Numbered from the stretch's first letter, positions 42,093 to 51,451 are shown. The stretch is 64,000 nt of DNA from Actinoplanes campanulatus (GCF_014647795.1 NZ_BMPW01000002.1:372001-436000); one strand, 5' to 3'. Made by a program: numbers and translations. The notes: generated by a model from the sequence alone, not told the origin.

Positions 42093-42168
42093 CCAAACAT
42101 GCAGTGTCATCCCGGGGTACACCAAACATTCCTCGAAATTGATCTTTTCGAGTCCCCGGTACGTACCG
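42093..42168. promoter_or_regulatory. Repeats and palindrome upstream of the AraC gene
   Basis: CCAAACAT occurs at 42093-42100 and again at 42122-42129, 29 bp apart in the same orientation. Downstream, CGGTACGTACCG (42157-42168) is a perfect 12-bp palindrome. All lie between the divergent hydrolase and AraC genes and could be AraC or other regulator sites. Confidence 0.4.
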
Positions 42169-42199
42169 TTTCGGGTTCCGACGCCTAACGTGAGCAGGC

Positions 42200-43171
42200 A
42201 TGGCGTTCGTTCTCGACACCGCGGCCCTGCCCGCCCCCGAACGCGTGGAGGCCGTGCACACCGCGATGATGTTCGCCTCCGCCCCCTGCCATGTCATCCA
42301 CGAGAACCCGGCCGGCCCGGTGCACGCCCGGATGGAGGTGTGGGACCTCGGCGACACCAACATCTTCACCTGCCGCTCCTCCGGTCTGCGGCTGCTGCGC
42401 ACCGCCAAACTGGCCCGGCAGGACGCCATGCCGGTGATCTCGCTGGCCGTCCAGCGGGAGGGTCACGGCCGCCTCGACCAGCACGGCCACCAGCGGGTCA
42501 CGCCGCCCGGCGAACTGCTCGGCGTCGACCTCTCCGGCGCCTACGACTACTCCTGGTCCGGTGACGGGGCGGCCGGGTGCGTACAGATCCCGCTCGACCA
42601 GCTCGACCTGCCCCTCGATGCGATCCGTGAGGCGCTCGGCAACCTGCGGGCCAGCCCGCTCTACCGCCTGGTCTCCGCCCACGTCGCCACCCTGTCCCGG
42701 GACCGGGCCCGGATCACCGCCGATCCGGCCGCCCCCACCGTGGCCGCCGCCACCGTCGACCTGGTCCGGGCCCTGCTCGCGTCGGCCACCCACAGTGAAC
42801 GGCACACCCGCCGCACCCTCGCCGAGACCCTGCTCACCCGGATCCGCGCGCACGTCCGCCACCATCTGACCGACCCCGGCCTCACCCCGGCCCGGATCGC
42901 CGCGGCCCACAACATCTCCCTGCGCCAGCTCTACAAACTCTGCGCCGGCGCCGGCCTCAGCCTGGAACAGTGGATCATCAACGAACGCCTCCGCGGCGCC
43001 CGCCACGACCTGCTCCACCCGGGCCACCAGCACCGGCCGGTCACCGCGATCGCCCACTCCTGGGGATTCCGCGACGTCACCCACTTCACCCGCCGCTTCA
43101 AGGCCCGCTACGGCCTCACCCCCACCCAGTTGCGCCGCGCCTCGGCCGACGCCCGCCGCCCCGGCGTGTAG
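42200..43171 (+). CDS. AraC-family transcriptional regulator
   Basis: 323 aa from ATG 42200. An N-terminal ligand/dimerisation domain of the AraC-binding-like type (residues 1-190; FTCRSSGLRLLRTAKLARQD resembles the PF14525 pattern) leads to the double HTH: HHLTDPGLTPARIAAAHNIS plus LRQLYKLC (first HTH, about 226-255) and AIAHSWGFRDVTHFTRRFKA (second, about 285-305), ending with RYGLTPTQLRR. It should activate a nearby gene, most simply the divergent hydrolase-like gene. The effector is unknown. The stop (43171) lies 5 bp before an element with inverted ends. Confidence 0.9.
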   Translation: MAFVLDTAALPAPERVEAVHTAMMFASAPCHVIHENPAGPVHARMEVWDLGDTNIFTCRSSGLRLLRTAKLARQDAMPVISLAVQREGHGRLDQHGHQRVTPPGELLGVDLSGAYDYSWSGDGAAGCVQIPLDQLDLPLDAIREALGNLRASPLYRLVSAHVATLSRDRARITADPAAPTVAAATVDLVRALLASATHSERHTRRTLAETLLTRIRAHVRHHLTDPGLTPARIAAAHNISLRQLYKLCAGAGLSLEQWIINERLRGARHDLLHPGHQHRPVTAIAHSWGFRDVTHFTRRFKARYGLTPTQLRRASADARRPGV

Positions 43172-43176
43172 AAACC

Positions 43177-43669
43177 TTCGTGGTCGAGGTCCGCGTGTCG
43201 CTTCCAGCTCTTCTTTCTTGTACGGGTGTCCGCGTCCCGCCGCATAGGACCGTCCCGTCCGGTCCGCGCGACCTTGCTGCCCGCTCCGGCCCGTGCCGCG
43301 CCCGCCGGGCTCAGATCGGTGCCCGGGCAGGCCGGCCCAGTCGCCACCACCCCCTCTGCCGCCGCTCCCCGCCGACCCTGCTGCCGGTCACGCCGGGTGG
43401 GTCGCCCGGTGCGGGTTGTCGCGCTTACACCAGGGGGTGGGTGCACACGGCGGCAGTGTCGTGGTCACCTACGTGGCATATAGCCGCGACGGCCGCCCAC
43501 GTGGCGGCTTCCGTGTGCGCTCACCTCCGGGAGCCCGTTCACCGGCTCGTGTGGAAGATGCCGATCTTGGTGAGTTGACCACCTCCCGAGGTGGTCAACT
43601 CACCAAGATCGCGAAAAGCTGCCGGGCAAAGCGTGCAACCGGAAGTGGAACGCGGACCTCGACCACGAA
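43177..43669. repeat. 493-bp element with inverted ends and an internal 50-bp palindrome
   Basis: TTCGTGGTCGAGGTCCGCGT at 43177-43196 is matched perfectly in reverse at 43650-43669; similarity continues imperfectly for about ten more bases inward. The element fills the whole space between the convergent AraC and LysM/M15 genes (5 and 6 bp from their stops). It contains no supportable gene. Inside is a perfect 24-bp-stem palindrome at 43562-43611, and its left part (43200-43315) resembles 27630-27745. It may be a MITE-like or REP-like unit, or a structured RNA. Confidence 0.6.
43562..43611. repeat. Perfect 24-bp-stem palindrome
   Basis: CGATCTTGGTGAGTTGACCA continuing to 43585 is the exact reverse complement of 43588-43611; only two bases (CC) form the loop. 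Such a perfect structure would terminate transcription or extrude as a cruciform. It looks like an individual dispersed element. Confidence 0.85.
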
Positions 43670-43675
43670 AGATCT

Positions 43676-44431
43676 TCAGCGGCCGGTGGTGCTGAAATGC
43701 ATATAGTCCTTCAACCTGGTCCAGTGGCCGCCCCACGTGAAGCCCTCGCGGGTCACGGCGGTGACCGCGCCGTTCGCGTGCAGCATGCCCGGGTGGTGGG
43801 CGTCGCGGGCCAGCCAGGCGGCGCTGTTCGGCGGGTCGAGGTAGTTGCCGCGGATCATCGGGTTCTGTCGCGGATTGATGTCGAAGGCCCGGCCGAACGC
43901 GTGCTGTGACCAGGTTTTCGTCCCGGCCACGTAGCGGCACTCGTAGCCCTTCGTGAGCACCGTCTCGTCCGGGACGACGGCCGGCGGCATCGCCATGATC
44001 GGGAAGCGGCGGCGGTAGAGGGTGGCGAACGCCCGCTGGGTGGGCCGCACCAGGGTGCGGTGCATGGTGAGGTGGCCGTCGTGGGCGCGGCCGTCGAAGC
44101 CGAGATGGCGGACCCAGATGCGGCGCAGATCGGTGGCGCGCAGCGGGCAGTGTTCCGGTTCCGGGGTGGTGAGCCGCTCGATCCGGGTGCGCCAGCCGGG
44201 CAGCGGTGCGGCGGGTGGGGTGAGCCGGAGCATGCCGTCCACCGAGAGCGCCGTGCGGCCGTTCCATTTCCGCAGGTCGGCGACGCGGTGACCGTACCGG
44301 GCGGCGACGCCGGAGAGGGTGTCGCCGGGCCGGACGACATGCACCGGCGGGCCGGCTGGGAGCAGGTGCGGGGCGGCGTGCGGCGGCGGGCCGGGCGGGA
44401 GCAGGAGCAGGGCGGCGAGCAGTCGGATCAC
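43676..44431 (-). CDS. Secreted LysM and M15-type peptidase
   Basis: 251 aa from GTG 44431. A short Sec signal (LLAALLLLPPGPPPHAA) leads to a LysM module (about 31-75: VVRPGDTLSGVAARYGHRVA) that binds peptidoglycan. The catalytic part resembles VanY/M15 D-Ala-D-Ala carboxypeptidases or endolysin-like peptidases: SQHAFGRAFDIN with Zn-binding His and Asp (about 177-188), and WTRLKDYMHFS (about 238-248) with the second Zn His. It would trim peptidoglycan outside the cell. Single gene; the 3' end abuts the 493-bp element. The upstream gene is the giant kinase on the same strand, 29 nt away. Confidence 0.87.
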   Translation of the reverse strand: MIRLLAALLLLPPGPPPHAAPHLLPAGPPVHVVRPGDTLSGVAARYGHRVADLRKWNGRTALSVDGMLRLTPPAAPLPGWRTRIERLTTPEPEHCPLRATDLRRIWVRHLGFDGRAHDGHLTMHRTLVRPTQRAFATLYRRRFPIMAMPPAVVPDETVLTKGYECRYVAGTKTWSQHAFGRAFDINPRQNPMIRGNYLDPPNSAAWLARDAHHPGMLHANGAVTAVTREGFTWGGHWTRLKDYMHFSTTGR

Positions 44432-44460
44432 AGCTGTCCAGTCTTCCCGGCCGGGCGCCC

Positions 44461-47400
44461 TCAGTCGGACATGACGCGGTTGCGGCCGGCCTCCTTCGCC
44501 CGGTAGAGGGCGTGGTCGGCGCGGGCCAGCAGCTCGTCCAGCGAGGTGTCGCCCGGGCCCAGGCTGGTCAGGCCCACGCTGATCGTCACCGGCAGGGGGC
44601 CCGCCTGCGTGGGCACCGGATCGGCGGAGACCGCCAGGCGGATCCGGTCGGCCAGCTCCTCGGCGTGGCCGCCGTGATCGGGCAGGACCGCGGCGAACTC
44701 CTCACCGCCGTAGCGGCCGAGCACGTCGGAGTGGCGCAGCCGGCCGCGGATCCGGGCCGCCACGGTACGGATCACCTCGTCGCCGACGCCGTGCCCGTAC
44801 GAGTCGTTGATCGTCTTGAAGTTGTCGATGTCCAGCATGACCGCCGCCAGCTGACGGCTGTTGCGGGCGGCCGCCTGCACCAGGGCCCCGGCGATCGCGT
44901 AGAAGTGCCGCCGGTTGTGCTGCCCGGTCAGCTCGTCGGTGGTGGCCAGCTCCTGCACCCGGCTGAACAGGCGGGCGTTCTCGTACGCGGTCATGCCCTG
45001 GGTGGCCAGCGCGGCCGCCACCTGACGGCTGGTGCCGTCGAGCCCGGGGCCGCCGAGCAGCACCAGCCCGACCGGGCCGTCCCGTCCCACCAGGGGGACG
45101 GTCAGCGCCCTGGGCGCGCCGCCGAGCACGCGTTCGCGTACCCCCGCGGTCTCTTCCAGGCCGAGCAGCTCGGGCGTGTCGCCCGGGATGAGCCGCACCG
45201 TGGTCCCGACCGCCTCGACGGGTGCGGCACCGACCACCTCGAGCACCTCGCCGCCGGTGCTGATCAGGCATCCGGCCGTCGCGCCGAGCTGGGTCCGCAG
45301 CGTGCCGCACAGGTGCCACAGCAGCCGGTCCGGCTCCAGGATGGCGCTCATCTCGGCCAGGCTGGCCCGCAGCATCTCGGCCAGCGCCTGCTGCTGCCGG
45401 GCGGCCTGCACCTGCGAGTGCAGCTGCGCCGCCCGCGCCGTCTCCAGCGACACGGCGACGTGGCTGCTCACCGCGGTCAGCACGGCGACGTCGTCGTCGG
45501 TGAAGACTCCCCGGGCGAGCCGGCTGTCCAGGTAGACGACCGCCACCATCCGGCCCTTGAACTGGACCGGGGCGATCAGGATGCTGCGCAGCCCGTGCAT
45601 CACGGCGCTGCGTGAGCCGAGCGCGGCGCCCTGCTCGGTGCCGGCGACCACGAGCGGCTCCCCGGCGCCGGCGACCCGGCGGACCAGCGTGGACGCGTAC
45701 TCGTCGGTCTCCGGAAGATCGCCGGAGGCGTCCCGGCCGGCGTACCGGACCGGCTCGCCGGACTCGTCCAGCAGGAAGAAGACCGCCCGCTCGGCGCCGA
45801 GGATGCGCAGCATCTCGTCGAGCGCCACGCTGGCCAGTTGCTGCGGGTCCAGGATGGTCGCGGCGGCCGTGCCGACCTGCTGCAACGCCTCCAGATGCCG
45901 GTTGCGGCCGGACGCCGGGCGGCGGTCCGCCACGGTCCGCCGATGGGTGCCGGCGCCCTCGTCCACGCCGAACTCGGCACGCGTCTGCCGCCGCCGCTGC
46001 TCCCAGCCGTGGAACAGCGCCATGCTGAGCGCGAACCGGGCCTGCCGGTCGGACTCGTTGGACATGCCCATGGCGCGCATCGCCCGGGCCCGGATCCGGA
46101 ACACCTCGTACTGGATGAACGGCGCGTCCACCTTCCGCAGCCGCCGCTCCGCCTCGTCGGCGATCCGCAGGCAGCGCTGCGGGTCGCCGGAGGCCAGGTA
46201 CCAGGACGCCTTCGTGGTCAGGTGCACACAGCGCAGCAGCGGGGTGCCCCCGACCCGGCCCAGGTCCCGGATCGCCTTCTTGGCCACCGCGAGCCGGGCC
46301 GGCCGGTCGGCGTCCGCGGCGAAGCGGAACTGGAGGAGCCGGCCGTGCGCCTGGTACATGTAGATCCACTTGTGCTGCGGCAGCAGTTCGGCGTGGCGCA
46401 GCTTGAGCGCGTGGAACTCGGCGAGCACCTCCTCCAGTTGCGGCCCCACGTCGCCCTGCTCGATCAGCAGGCAGGCGGCGGCGGTCAGCATGTTGGCCCG
46501 CTGCACCCGGGTGCCGGTGCCCTTCGGGAACGCCGTGTGCAGCCGCTTCAGCGCCGCCGCGGCCTCACCGAACCGGCTCTGCCCGGCCGGGATCATCACA
46601 CTCAGCATGCCGAGCGAGGTGCCCAGCACCTGTTCCTGGTCGGGCAGGTTCCGCATGCCGCGCTCGTACTCGCGGGCGCTCTCCTCCACGTAGCCGCGCA
46701 GTAGGTACCGCATCGCCAGGGTGGCGTAACCGGGGATCAGCTGGGCCGGAACGTACCAGCGGGCGTTGCGGGTGGTGGTCTTCTCCCAGATGCTGCCGTC
46801 ATCGACGCCGCTGATCATCAGGGCGCAGCCGCGCATCCACTCCACGTAGGCGCCCAGACCCGGGTCGCCGAGCCCGGCGGCCACCTCGGCCGCCCGGCGC
46901 AGGCAGCGTTCGCTCGCGCCGCGCAGCTTGATCACCGCGGTCACGTAGCCGATCAGGGCGTAGATCCGGACGTACTCGGGACACGGGCCCAGCCGGTTGA
47001 CCGCGTACACGGCCCGCAACGACAGGGCGCCGGCCTCGGCCAGGCGCAACCCGAGCGCGGCGGCATAGCCGCCGGCGTCCAGCACGGCGGCGAGCGCGGC
47101 CAGGTTCTCCCGGCGCCGGCCACGTGCGGTTCCGAAACCCACCCGGGTACGCCGGACCAGCCGACCCATGAACGCCGTCAGCAGCGATATGAGCAGCAGC
47201 GGCAGGCCTCGGCCCGGCAGCGTGTTACGCAGCTCGGACAACGCGGCCCGGGTCGCCTCCAGAGCACGGTCGTCGTCCCAGACCGTGTGGTGCAGCTCGA
47301 TGCGGGTGGTGAGCAGCCGGGCCCGCCACAGCCGGTCCGTCTCCACGGCCAGCGCCCGGTCCAGCACCTCACCGGCCACCTCCAGCCGGCCCGCCCGCAG

Positions 47401-49662
47401 GTAGGCCTGGGCCAGCGAGTGCAGCAGTCCGGTGTCCGCCGCCGGGTCCCCGGCCACCGCCTCGGTCAGGTAGCGGATCGCCTCGTCCGGGGCCTGGTCG
47501 GCCAGGGCACGGCGGCCGGCCAGAGCGGCGCTGCGCCGGCGGTCCTCGTCCGGGACCTGGTCACCGGCCCGGCTGTAGTGACGGGCCACCGCGTACGCGT
47601 ACCCCTCGTCCCGCAGTTCCTCCGGCATACCCTCGAGAGCCCGGGCCAGATCGGCGTGCACCCGCCGCAGCCGGTCCTCGTCGAGCCGCTCCAGCAGCAC
47701 GTCGCGCAGCTGGGGGTGGACGAAGGCGTACCAGCCGCCGGGCCGCGGCTCCAGCACGTGCCGGTCGGCCGCGGCCGTCAGTGCGGCCAGCATCCGGTCC
47801 GGATCGCCGACCGCGAGCAGCGTCGCGGCCCGGAACCGGACGCCGGCCACCGCGGCGACGGCCAGGCAGTCGAGCGTGCCGCCCGGCAGCGTGGTCAGGC
47901 GGGTGGCGACCAGGTCGAGGACGTCGGCGACCGGCGGAAGCGCGTCCGCCCCGGCGACGTCCAGGTGCCAGGCGCCCCACACCGGGCGCAGCAGACCCGC
48001 GTCGAGCAGCCGCAACAGGTAGCTGACCACGGCCAGCGGCGTACCGTCGGTCCGCGCCGCGACGTGCCGGACCAGCTCCCCGGTCACCTCCGCGCCGGGC
48101 AGCCGGGACGCGATCAGATCGGCGACCGCCGGCCCGGCCAGCGGGCCGCAGTCGACCTCCAGGGTCTTGGCGCTGTCCAGCCCGGCGGCCGGGTCACCCG
48201 CCCCGTCCGGGGCGGTGAGCAGCACCAGCACCGGCAGCCCGGCCAGGTCGGCGGCCAGCTTCTCGAGCAACTGCCGGGAGCCCGAGTCCAGATGCTGCGC
48301 GTCGTCGATGACCAGCATCAGTCCACCGCAACGGGTGGCCAGCTCGCTCAGGAAGGTGGCCCCGGCGCCGAGCACGTGCTCGTCACCGCCGGCCGGCGCG
48401 ACGTCGGTGCCGGGCAGGCCCAGCGCGCCGGAGATCCGGGCCAGCAGACGGGGACCGGCCGCCGCGGCCGCCTCCGCCACCAGCGGCTCGACCGCCGTGC
48501 GCCGGGCCGTGGGCAGCCGGCGGACCCCGGCCAGCCAGGTCCGTACGGCCTCCCGGACCGCCGACAGCGGGGTCGCCTCCCCGGCCCGGCAGGTGGCCCA
48601 GAACAGGGGGAGACCGGCTGCCTCCACCTCGGCGGCCAGTTGCTCGGCGAGCCGGGTCCGGCCGGAACCCGGCCCGCCGCGGATCACCGCCACCCCGCCG
48701 TGCCCGGCCCGTGCCCGTTCCCAGCGGCGGGCCAGCCGCTCCGTCTCGGCGGCCCGGCCGCGCAGCGGCCACGCGGCCACCGCGGGCTGCTCGGCGGCCT
48801 CCCCGCCCGGACAGCCGCGCAGGGCGTCGAGCAGCGACCGGGCGTCCTGATAGCGGTCGTCCGGGTCCTTGGCGAGCAGCCGGTACACCACCTCGGCCAG
48901 CGCCGGACTGATGCCCGGGCGCAGCACCGCCAGGTCCGGAACCGGGGCGGCCAGGTGCAGGCGCAGCAGCTCGCCGACGTCATCGGTCTCGAACGGCAGC
49001 CGCCCGGCCAGGCACTCGTAGAGCACCACGCCCAGCGAGTACAGGTCGGAGCGGCCGTCGACCGGGCGCTTGAGCATGCCGGCCTGCTCGGGCGACGAGT
49101 ACAGGAAGGTGCCGACCGCCTGGTTCGACGGCCCCGTCTCCTCGCCGAGCTGCGCCAGACCGAAGTCGATCAGTTTGGCCGGCTGATCCGTGCTGACCAT
49201 GATGTTGCCCGGCTTGAGGTCCCGGTGCACCAGCCCGAGCCGGTGCGCGGCGGCCAGGCCCCGGGCCAGCCGGGCGGCCAGGGCGACCACCCAGTCCTCG
49301 GCCAGCACGCCACCGGACAACTGGTCGGCGAGCGTGCCGCCGGGCAGATGCTCCAGCACCAGAGCCGGTACGCCGTCCAGGTCGCCGACCGCGAAGACGC
49401 GCACCACCGCCGGATCGTCGATGCAGGCCAGCAACGACGCCTCACGGGCGAACTCGGTCCGGATCCTCGGATACTCGGCGGCGTCGGCGAGGGGGCGCTT
49501 CAGCGCGTACCAGCGGTCGCCACGCCGCGCGCGGTGGACCATCGTGAACGCGCCACGACCGAGCTCGTCGACCACCTCGAGGCCGGTCAACCCTGTATCC
49601 GTCACGGGAACCTTCACTTCGCGTCCGGCGTCACGAAAACCTCTTCGGCCGGAAACGGTCAT
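44461..49662 (-). CDS. Ser/Thr kinase - AAA ATPase - TPR - GAF - GGDEF fusion
   Basis: 1733 aa from ATG 49662 (GTG 49617 or 49605 are alternatives). The kinase (about 27-280) is complete: GRGAFTMVH loop, Lys55, HRDLKPGN with Asp148, DFG at 166-168. A predicted ATPase follows; its P-loop reads GGPGSGRT (about 328-335), with Arg in place of the usual Lys, and Walker B LMLVIDDAQHLD. A long helical TPR-like region (about 650-1230) leads to a GAF domain (about 1275-1420), a second GAF-like domain (about 1450-1570) and a GGDEF domain with an intact GGEEF active site (about 1650) and an RxxD inhibitory site (RHSD) five residues before it. It should couple a phosphorylation signal to c-di-GMP synthesis. 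No membrane helix. Confidence 0.9.
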   Translation of the reverse strand: MTVSGRRGFRDAGREVKVPVTDTGLTGLEVVDELGRGAFTMVHRARRGDRWYALKRPLADAAEYPRIRTEFAREASLLACIDDPAVVRVFAVGDLDGVPALVLEHLPGGTLADQLSGGVLAEDWVVALAARLARGLAAAHRLGLVHRDLKPGNIMVSTDQPAKLIDFGLAQLGEETGPSNQAVGTFLYSSPEQAGMLKRPVDGRSDLYSLGVVLYECLAGRLPFETDDVGELLRLHLAAPVPDLAVLRPGISPALAEVVYRLLAKDPDDRYQDARSLLDALRGCPGGEAAEQPAVAAWPLRGRAAETERLARRWERARAGHGGVAVIRGGPGSGRTRLAEQLAAEVEAAGLPLFWATCRAGEATPLSAVREAVRTWLAGVRRLPTARRTAVEPLVAEAAAAAGPRLLARISGALGLPGTDVAPAGGDEHVLGAGATFLSELATRCGGLMLVIDDAQHLDSGSRQLLEKLAADLAGLPVLVLLTAPDGAGDPAAGLDSAKTLEVDCGPLAGPAVADLIASRLPGAEVTGELVRHVAARTDGTPLAVVSYLLRLLDAGLLRPVWGAWHLDVAGADALPPVADVLDLVATRLTTLPGGTLDCLAVAAVAGVRFRAATLLAVGDPDRMLAALTAAADRHVLEPRPGGWYAFVHPQLRDVLLERLDEDRLRRVHADLARALEGMPEELRDEGYAYAVARHYSRAGDQVPDEDRRRSAALAGRRALADQAPDEAIRYLTEAVAGDPAADTGLLHSLAQAYLRAGRLEVAGEVLDRALAVETDRLWRARLLTTRIELHHTVWDDDRALEATRAALSELRNTLPGRGLPLLLISLLTAFMGRLVRRTRVGFGTARGRRRENLAALAAVLDAGGYAAALGLRLAEAGALSLRAVYAVNRLGPCPEYVRIYALIGYVTAVIKLRGASERCLRRAAEVAAGLGDPGLGAYVEWMRGCALMISGVDDGSIWEKTTTRNARWYVPAQLIPGYATLAMRYLLRGYVEESAREYERGMRNLPDQEQVLGTSLGMLSVMIPAGQSRFGEAAAALKRLHTAFPKGTGTRVQRANMLTAAACLLIEQGDVGPQLEEVLAEFHALKLRHAELLPQHKWIYMYQAHGRLLQFRFAADADRPARLAVAKKAIRDLGRVGGTPLLRCVHLTTKASWYLASGDPQRCLRIADEAERRLRKVDAPFIQYEVFRIRARAMRAMGMSNESDRQARFALSMALFHGWEQRRRQTRAEFGVDEGAGTHRRTVADRRPASGRNRHLEALQQVGTAAATILDPQQLASVALDEMLRILGAERAVFFLLDESGEPVRYAGRDASGDLPETDEYASTLVRRVAGAGEPLVVAGTEQGAALGSRSAVMHGLRSILIAPVQFKGRMVAVVYLDSRLARGVFTDDDVAVLTAVSSHVAVSLETARAAQLHSQVQAARQQQALAEMLRASLAEMSAILEPDRLLWHLCGTLRTQLGATAGCLISTGGEVLEVVGAAPVEAVGTTVRLIPGDTPELLGLEETAGVRERVLGGAPRALTVPLVGRDGPVGLVLLGGPGLDGTSRQVAAALATQGMTAYENARLFSRVQELATTDELTGQHNRRHFYAIAGALVQAAARNSRQLAAVMLDIDNFKTINDSYGHGVGDEVIRTVAARIRGRLRHSDVLGRYGGEEFAAVLPDHGGHAEELADRIRLAVSADPVPTQAGPLPVTISVGLTSLGPGDTSLDELLARADHALYRAKEAGRNRVMSD

Positions 49663-49675
49663 TGCTGAACGAGTC

Positions 49676-50395
49676 TCAGAGCGACGCTGCCAGCTTCTGC
49701 AGCGCCTCCTTGGCCCCGGTGGTCAACGGCTCCCCGTGACCGGGAAGGATCGCCTTCACCTCCAGGCCGGCCAGCTTCTTCACCGACGCGGCGGCCTGGG
49801 TGGCGTCCGCCGTGTACTGCGGGGCGGAACCCTCCAGCCCGTTCTGGTTACGCAGCGCGTCACCGGTCACCAGCACCCCGGTCCCCGGTTCGAAAATCGA
49901 CACGTGACCCAGGGTGTGCCCCGGGGTGCCGATGATCTGGAGGCCGAACACCTCGTCGCCGTCCTTGAGCGGGGTCAGCGTGTCGCCCGCCGCGTCGATC
50001 GCCGCCACGTCCGCCTCGCCGGCATACAGGGTGGCGCCGACCAGCGGGGCGATCGCGGCGAGCCCGCCCGCGTGGTCCTGATGCTGGTGGGTGAGGATCA
50101 CGTGGCGTACCGAATCCCACCCCAGGCCGGCCGCCTTCAGCCCGGCCTCCACCGACGCCTCCGAACCCGGGGTGCCGGTGTCCACGACGGCTACCTCCCT
50201 GCCCCGGACCAGCAGGTAGACCGAGACGAACGAGAGGTCGACCCGGCGCCAGTCGCCCACCAGGCCCGGCGGTGGAGCGGCCGCCGACGGTGTCCCCGCC
50301 GGATCGGAGCCGGAACAGCCCGTCACGGTGTTCAGCACGGTCACCCCGAGGACACCGGAGCTCCCGGTCAGAAGCAGTCTGCGGTTGAGGCGCAT
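49676..50395 (-). CDS. Tat-exported lipoprotein metallo-beta-lactamase-fold hydrolase
   Basis: 239 aa from ATG 50395. The N terminus combines a twin arginine (NRRLLLTGSSG) with a lipobox (TVTGC, Cys27), indicating Tat export and lipid anchoring. The MBL fold has the metal motif THQHQDHAGG (about 99-108; HxHxDH), then GTPGHTLGHVSI (about 156-167) and TGDALRNQ, and a final GHG (about 222) completes the metal ligands. Substrate could be a lactone, thioester or nucleotide; the family is broad. It lies 13 nt upstream of the giant kinase gene on the same strand, so the two are probably cotranscribed. Confidence 0.88.
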   Translation of the reverse strand: MRLNRRLLLTGSSGVLGVTVLNTVTGCSGSDPAGTPSAAAPPPGLVGDWRRVDLSFVSVYLLVRGREVAVVDTGTPGSEASVEAGLKAAGLGWDSVRHVILTHQHQDHAGGLAAIAPLVGATLYAGEADVAAIDAAGDTLTPLKDGDEVFGLQIIGTPGHTLGHVSIFEPGTGVLVTGDALRNQNGLEGSAPQYTADATQAAASVKKLAGLEVKAILPGHGEPLTTGAKEALQKLAASL

Positions 50396-50558
50396 AGAAC
50401 ATCTTTAGCGCATCGCGGGCCCCGTCGCACACCGGACAGCAGGACGCACGGAGCCGGTTTCGCCAGGCATGCTGGTTTTTCCGGGCCGCAGGCGGGCACC
50501 TCGATCTGAACCGCCCGGTGCTGCCCCGGGACCACCCGATTCTGAGCAGGGGGATCTC

Positions 50559-51395
50559 GTGTTACGGCAACCGACTCCGGTGATCGACGCGATCGTCGCC
50601 GAACACCCCGGCTACCGGCCGGTCACCCTCGACCTGTTCCGGCCGCCCGTCGACGGCCCGCTGCCGCTGGTGATCTGGGTGCACGGCGGGGCGTGGCGCT
50701 ACGGCACCAACAAGCACGACGGGCCCCAGCTCGCCCCGGCCCGGATCGGCGACCGGATCCTCGCCGCCGGGTACGCGCTGGCCCGCCTCACCTACCGGCT
50801 CAGCGCCGAAGCCACCTTCCCGGCCCCGCTGCACGACGTCAAAGCCGCCGTCCGCTGGCTCCGCCGCAACGCCGCCGACCTGGGGCTCGATCGGAGCCGC
50901 TTCGCGATCTGGGGCGAATCGGCGGGCGGCCACCTGGCGGCGCTCGTCGCGCTCACCGGCGACGATCCCACCGTCGGCGACCACGATCCCGGTGTCTCCG
51001 ACGAGGTCCGGGCCGGCGTCCTCTGGTACGCGCCCAGCAACCTGCTCACCATGGCCGCCCAGAACCACCCGCAGGGCCTCCAGGACCACGACGCCCCGGA
51101 CTCCCCGGAGAGCCGGCTCGTCGGCGGCCCGGTCCAGGAGATGCCGAAGGAGTCGGCCGCCGCCAGCCCGGTCAGCTACGTCTCCCCGAACGCGCCGCCG
51201 CTGCTGCTCGTGCACGGCGACCAGGACCGGGTGGTGCCCGTCGGCCAGAGCCGGGAACTGCACGAACGCCTCACCGCGGTGGGCGCCCCCGCCGAACTGC
51301 GCATCGTGCCCGGCGCCGACCACTGCTTCGTCGGCGCCGACCTGGCCCCGCTCGTCCACGAGGGCCTGACCTTCCTCGACCGGCACCTGACCTAG
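50559..51395 (+). CDS. Alpha/beta-hydrolase esterase (HSL/BD-FAE-like)
   Basis: 278 aa from GTG 50559, preceded by GCAGGGGGA; the frame is open 30 codons earlier, but without ribosome site. Catalytic features: oxyanion VHGGAWRYG (about 33-41), nucleophile elbow GESAGGHL (about 122-129, Ser in G-E-S-A-G), acid in HGDQDRVVPV (about 222-231) and His in GADHCFVG (about 254-261). No signal peptide: cytoplasmic. It hydrolyses short-chain or aryl/acyl esters; exact substrate is unknown. Divergent from the MBL lipoprotein gene. A terminator whose stem starts at its own stop codon follows. Confidence 0.9.
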   Translation: MLRQPTPVIDAIVAEHPGYRPVTLDLFRPPVDGPLPLVIWVHGGAWRYGTNKHDGPQLAPARIGDRILAAGYALARLTYRLSAEATFPAPLHDVKAAVRWLRRNAADLGLDRSRFAIWGESAGGHLAALVALTGDDPTVGDHDPGVSDEVRAGVLWYAPSNLLTMAAQNHPQGLQDHDAPDSPESRLVGGPVQEMPKESAAASPVSYVSPNAPPLLLVHGDQDRVVPVGQSRELHERLTAVGAPAELRIVPGADHCFVGADLAPLVHEGLTFLDRHLT

Positions 51396-51451
51396 GGTCC
51401 GTCCTGTCGATCACGCGGGGCTACGGCGTGCGATCGACAGGACGGACCCTA
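51393..51451. terminator. Bidirectional hairpin bounded by both stop codons
   Basis: TAGGGTCCGTCCTGTCGATC (51393-51412) and its exact reverse complement (51432-51451) form a perfect 20-bp stem with a 19-nt loop. The outermost three bases are TAG stops of the convergent esterase (51393-51395) and LuxR (51451-51449) genes. Confidence 0.88.

Noticed and set aside
47287-49668. 793-codon open frame on the plus strand
   Set aside because: Antisense shadow of the kinase-ATPase part of the 1733-aa fusion.
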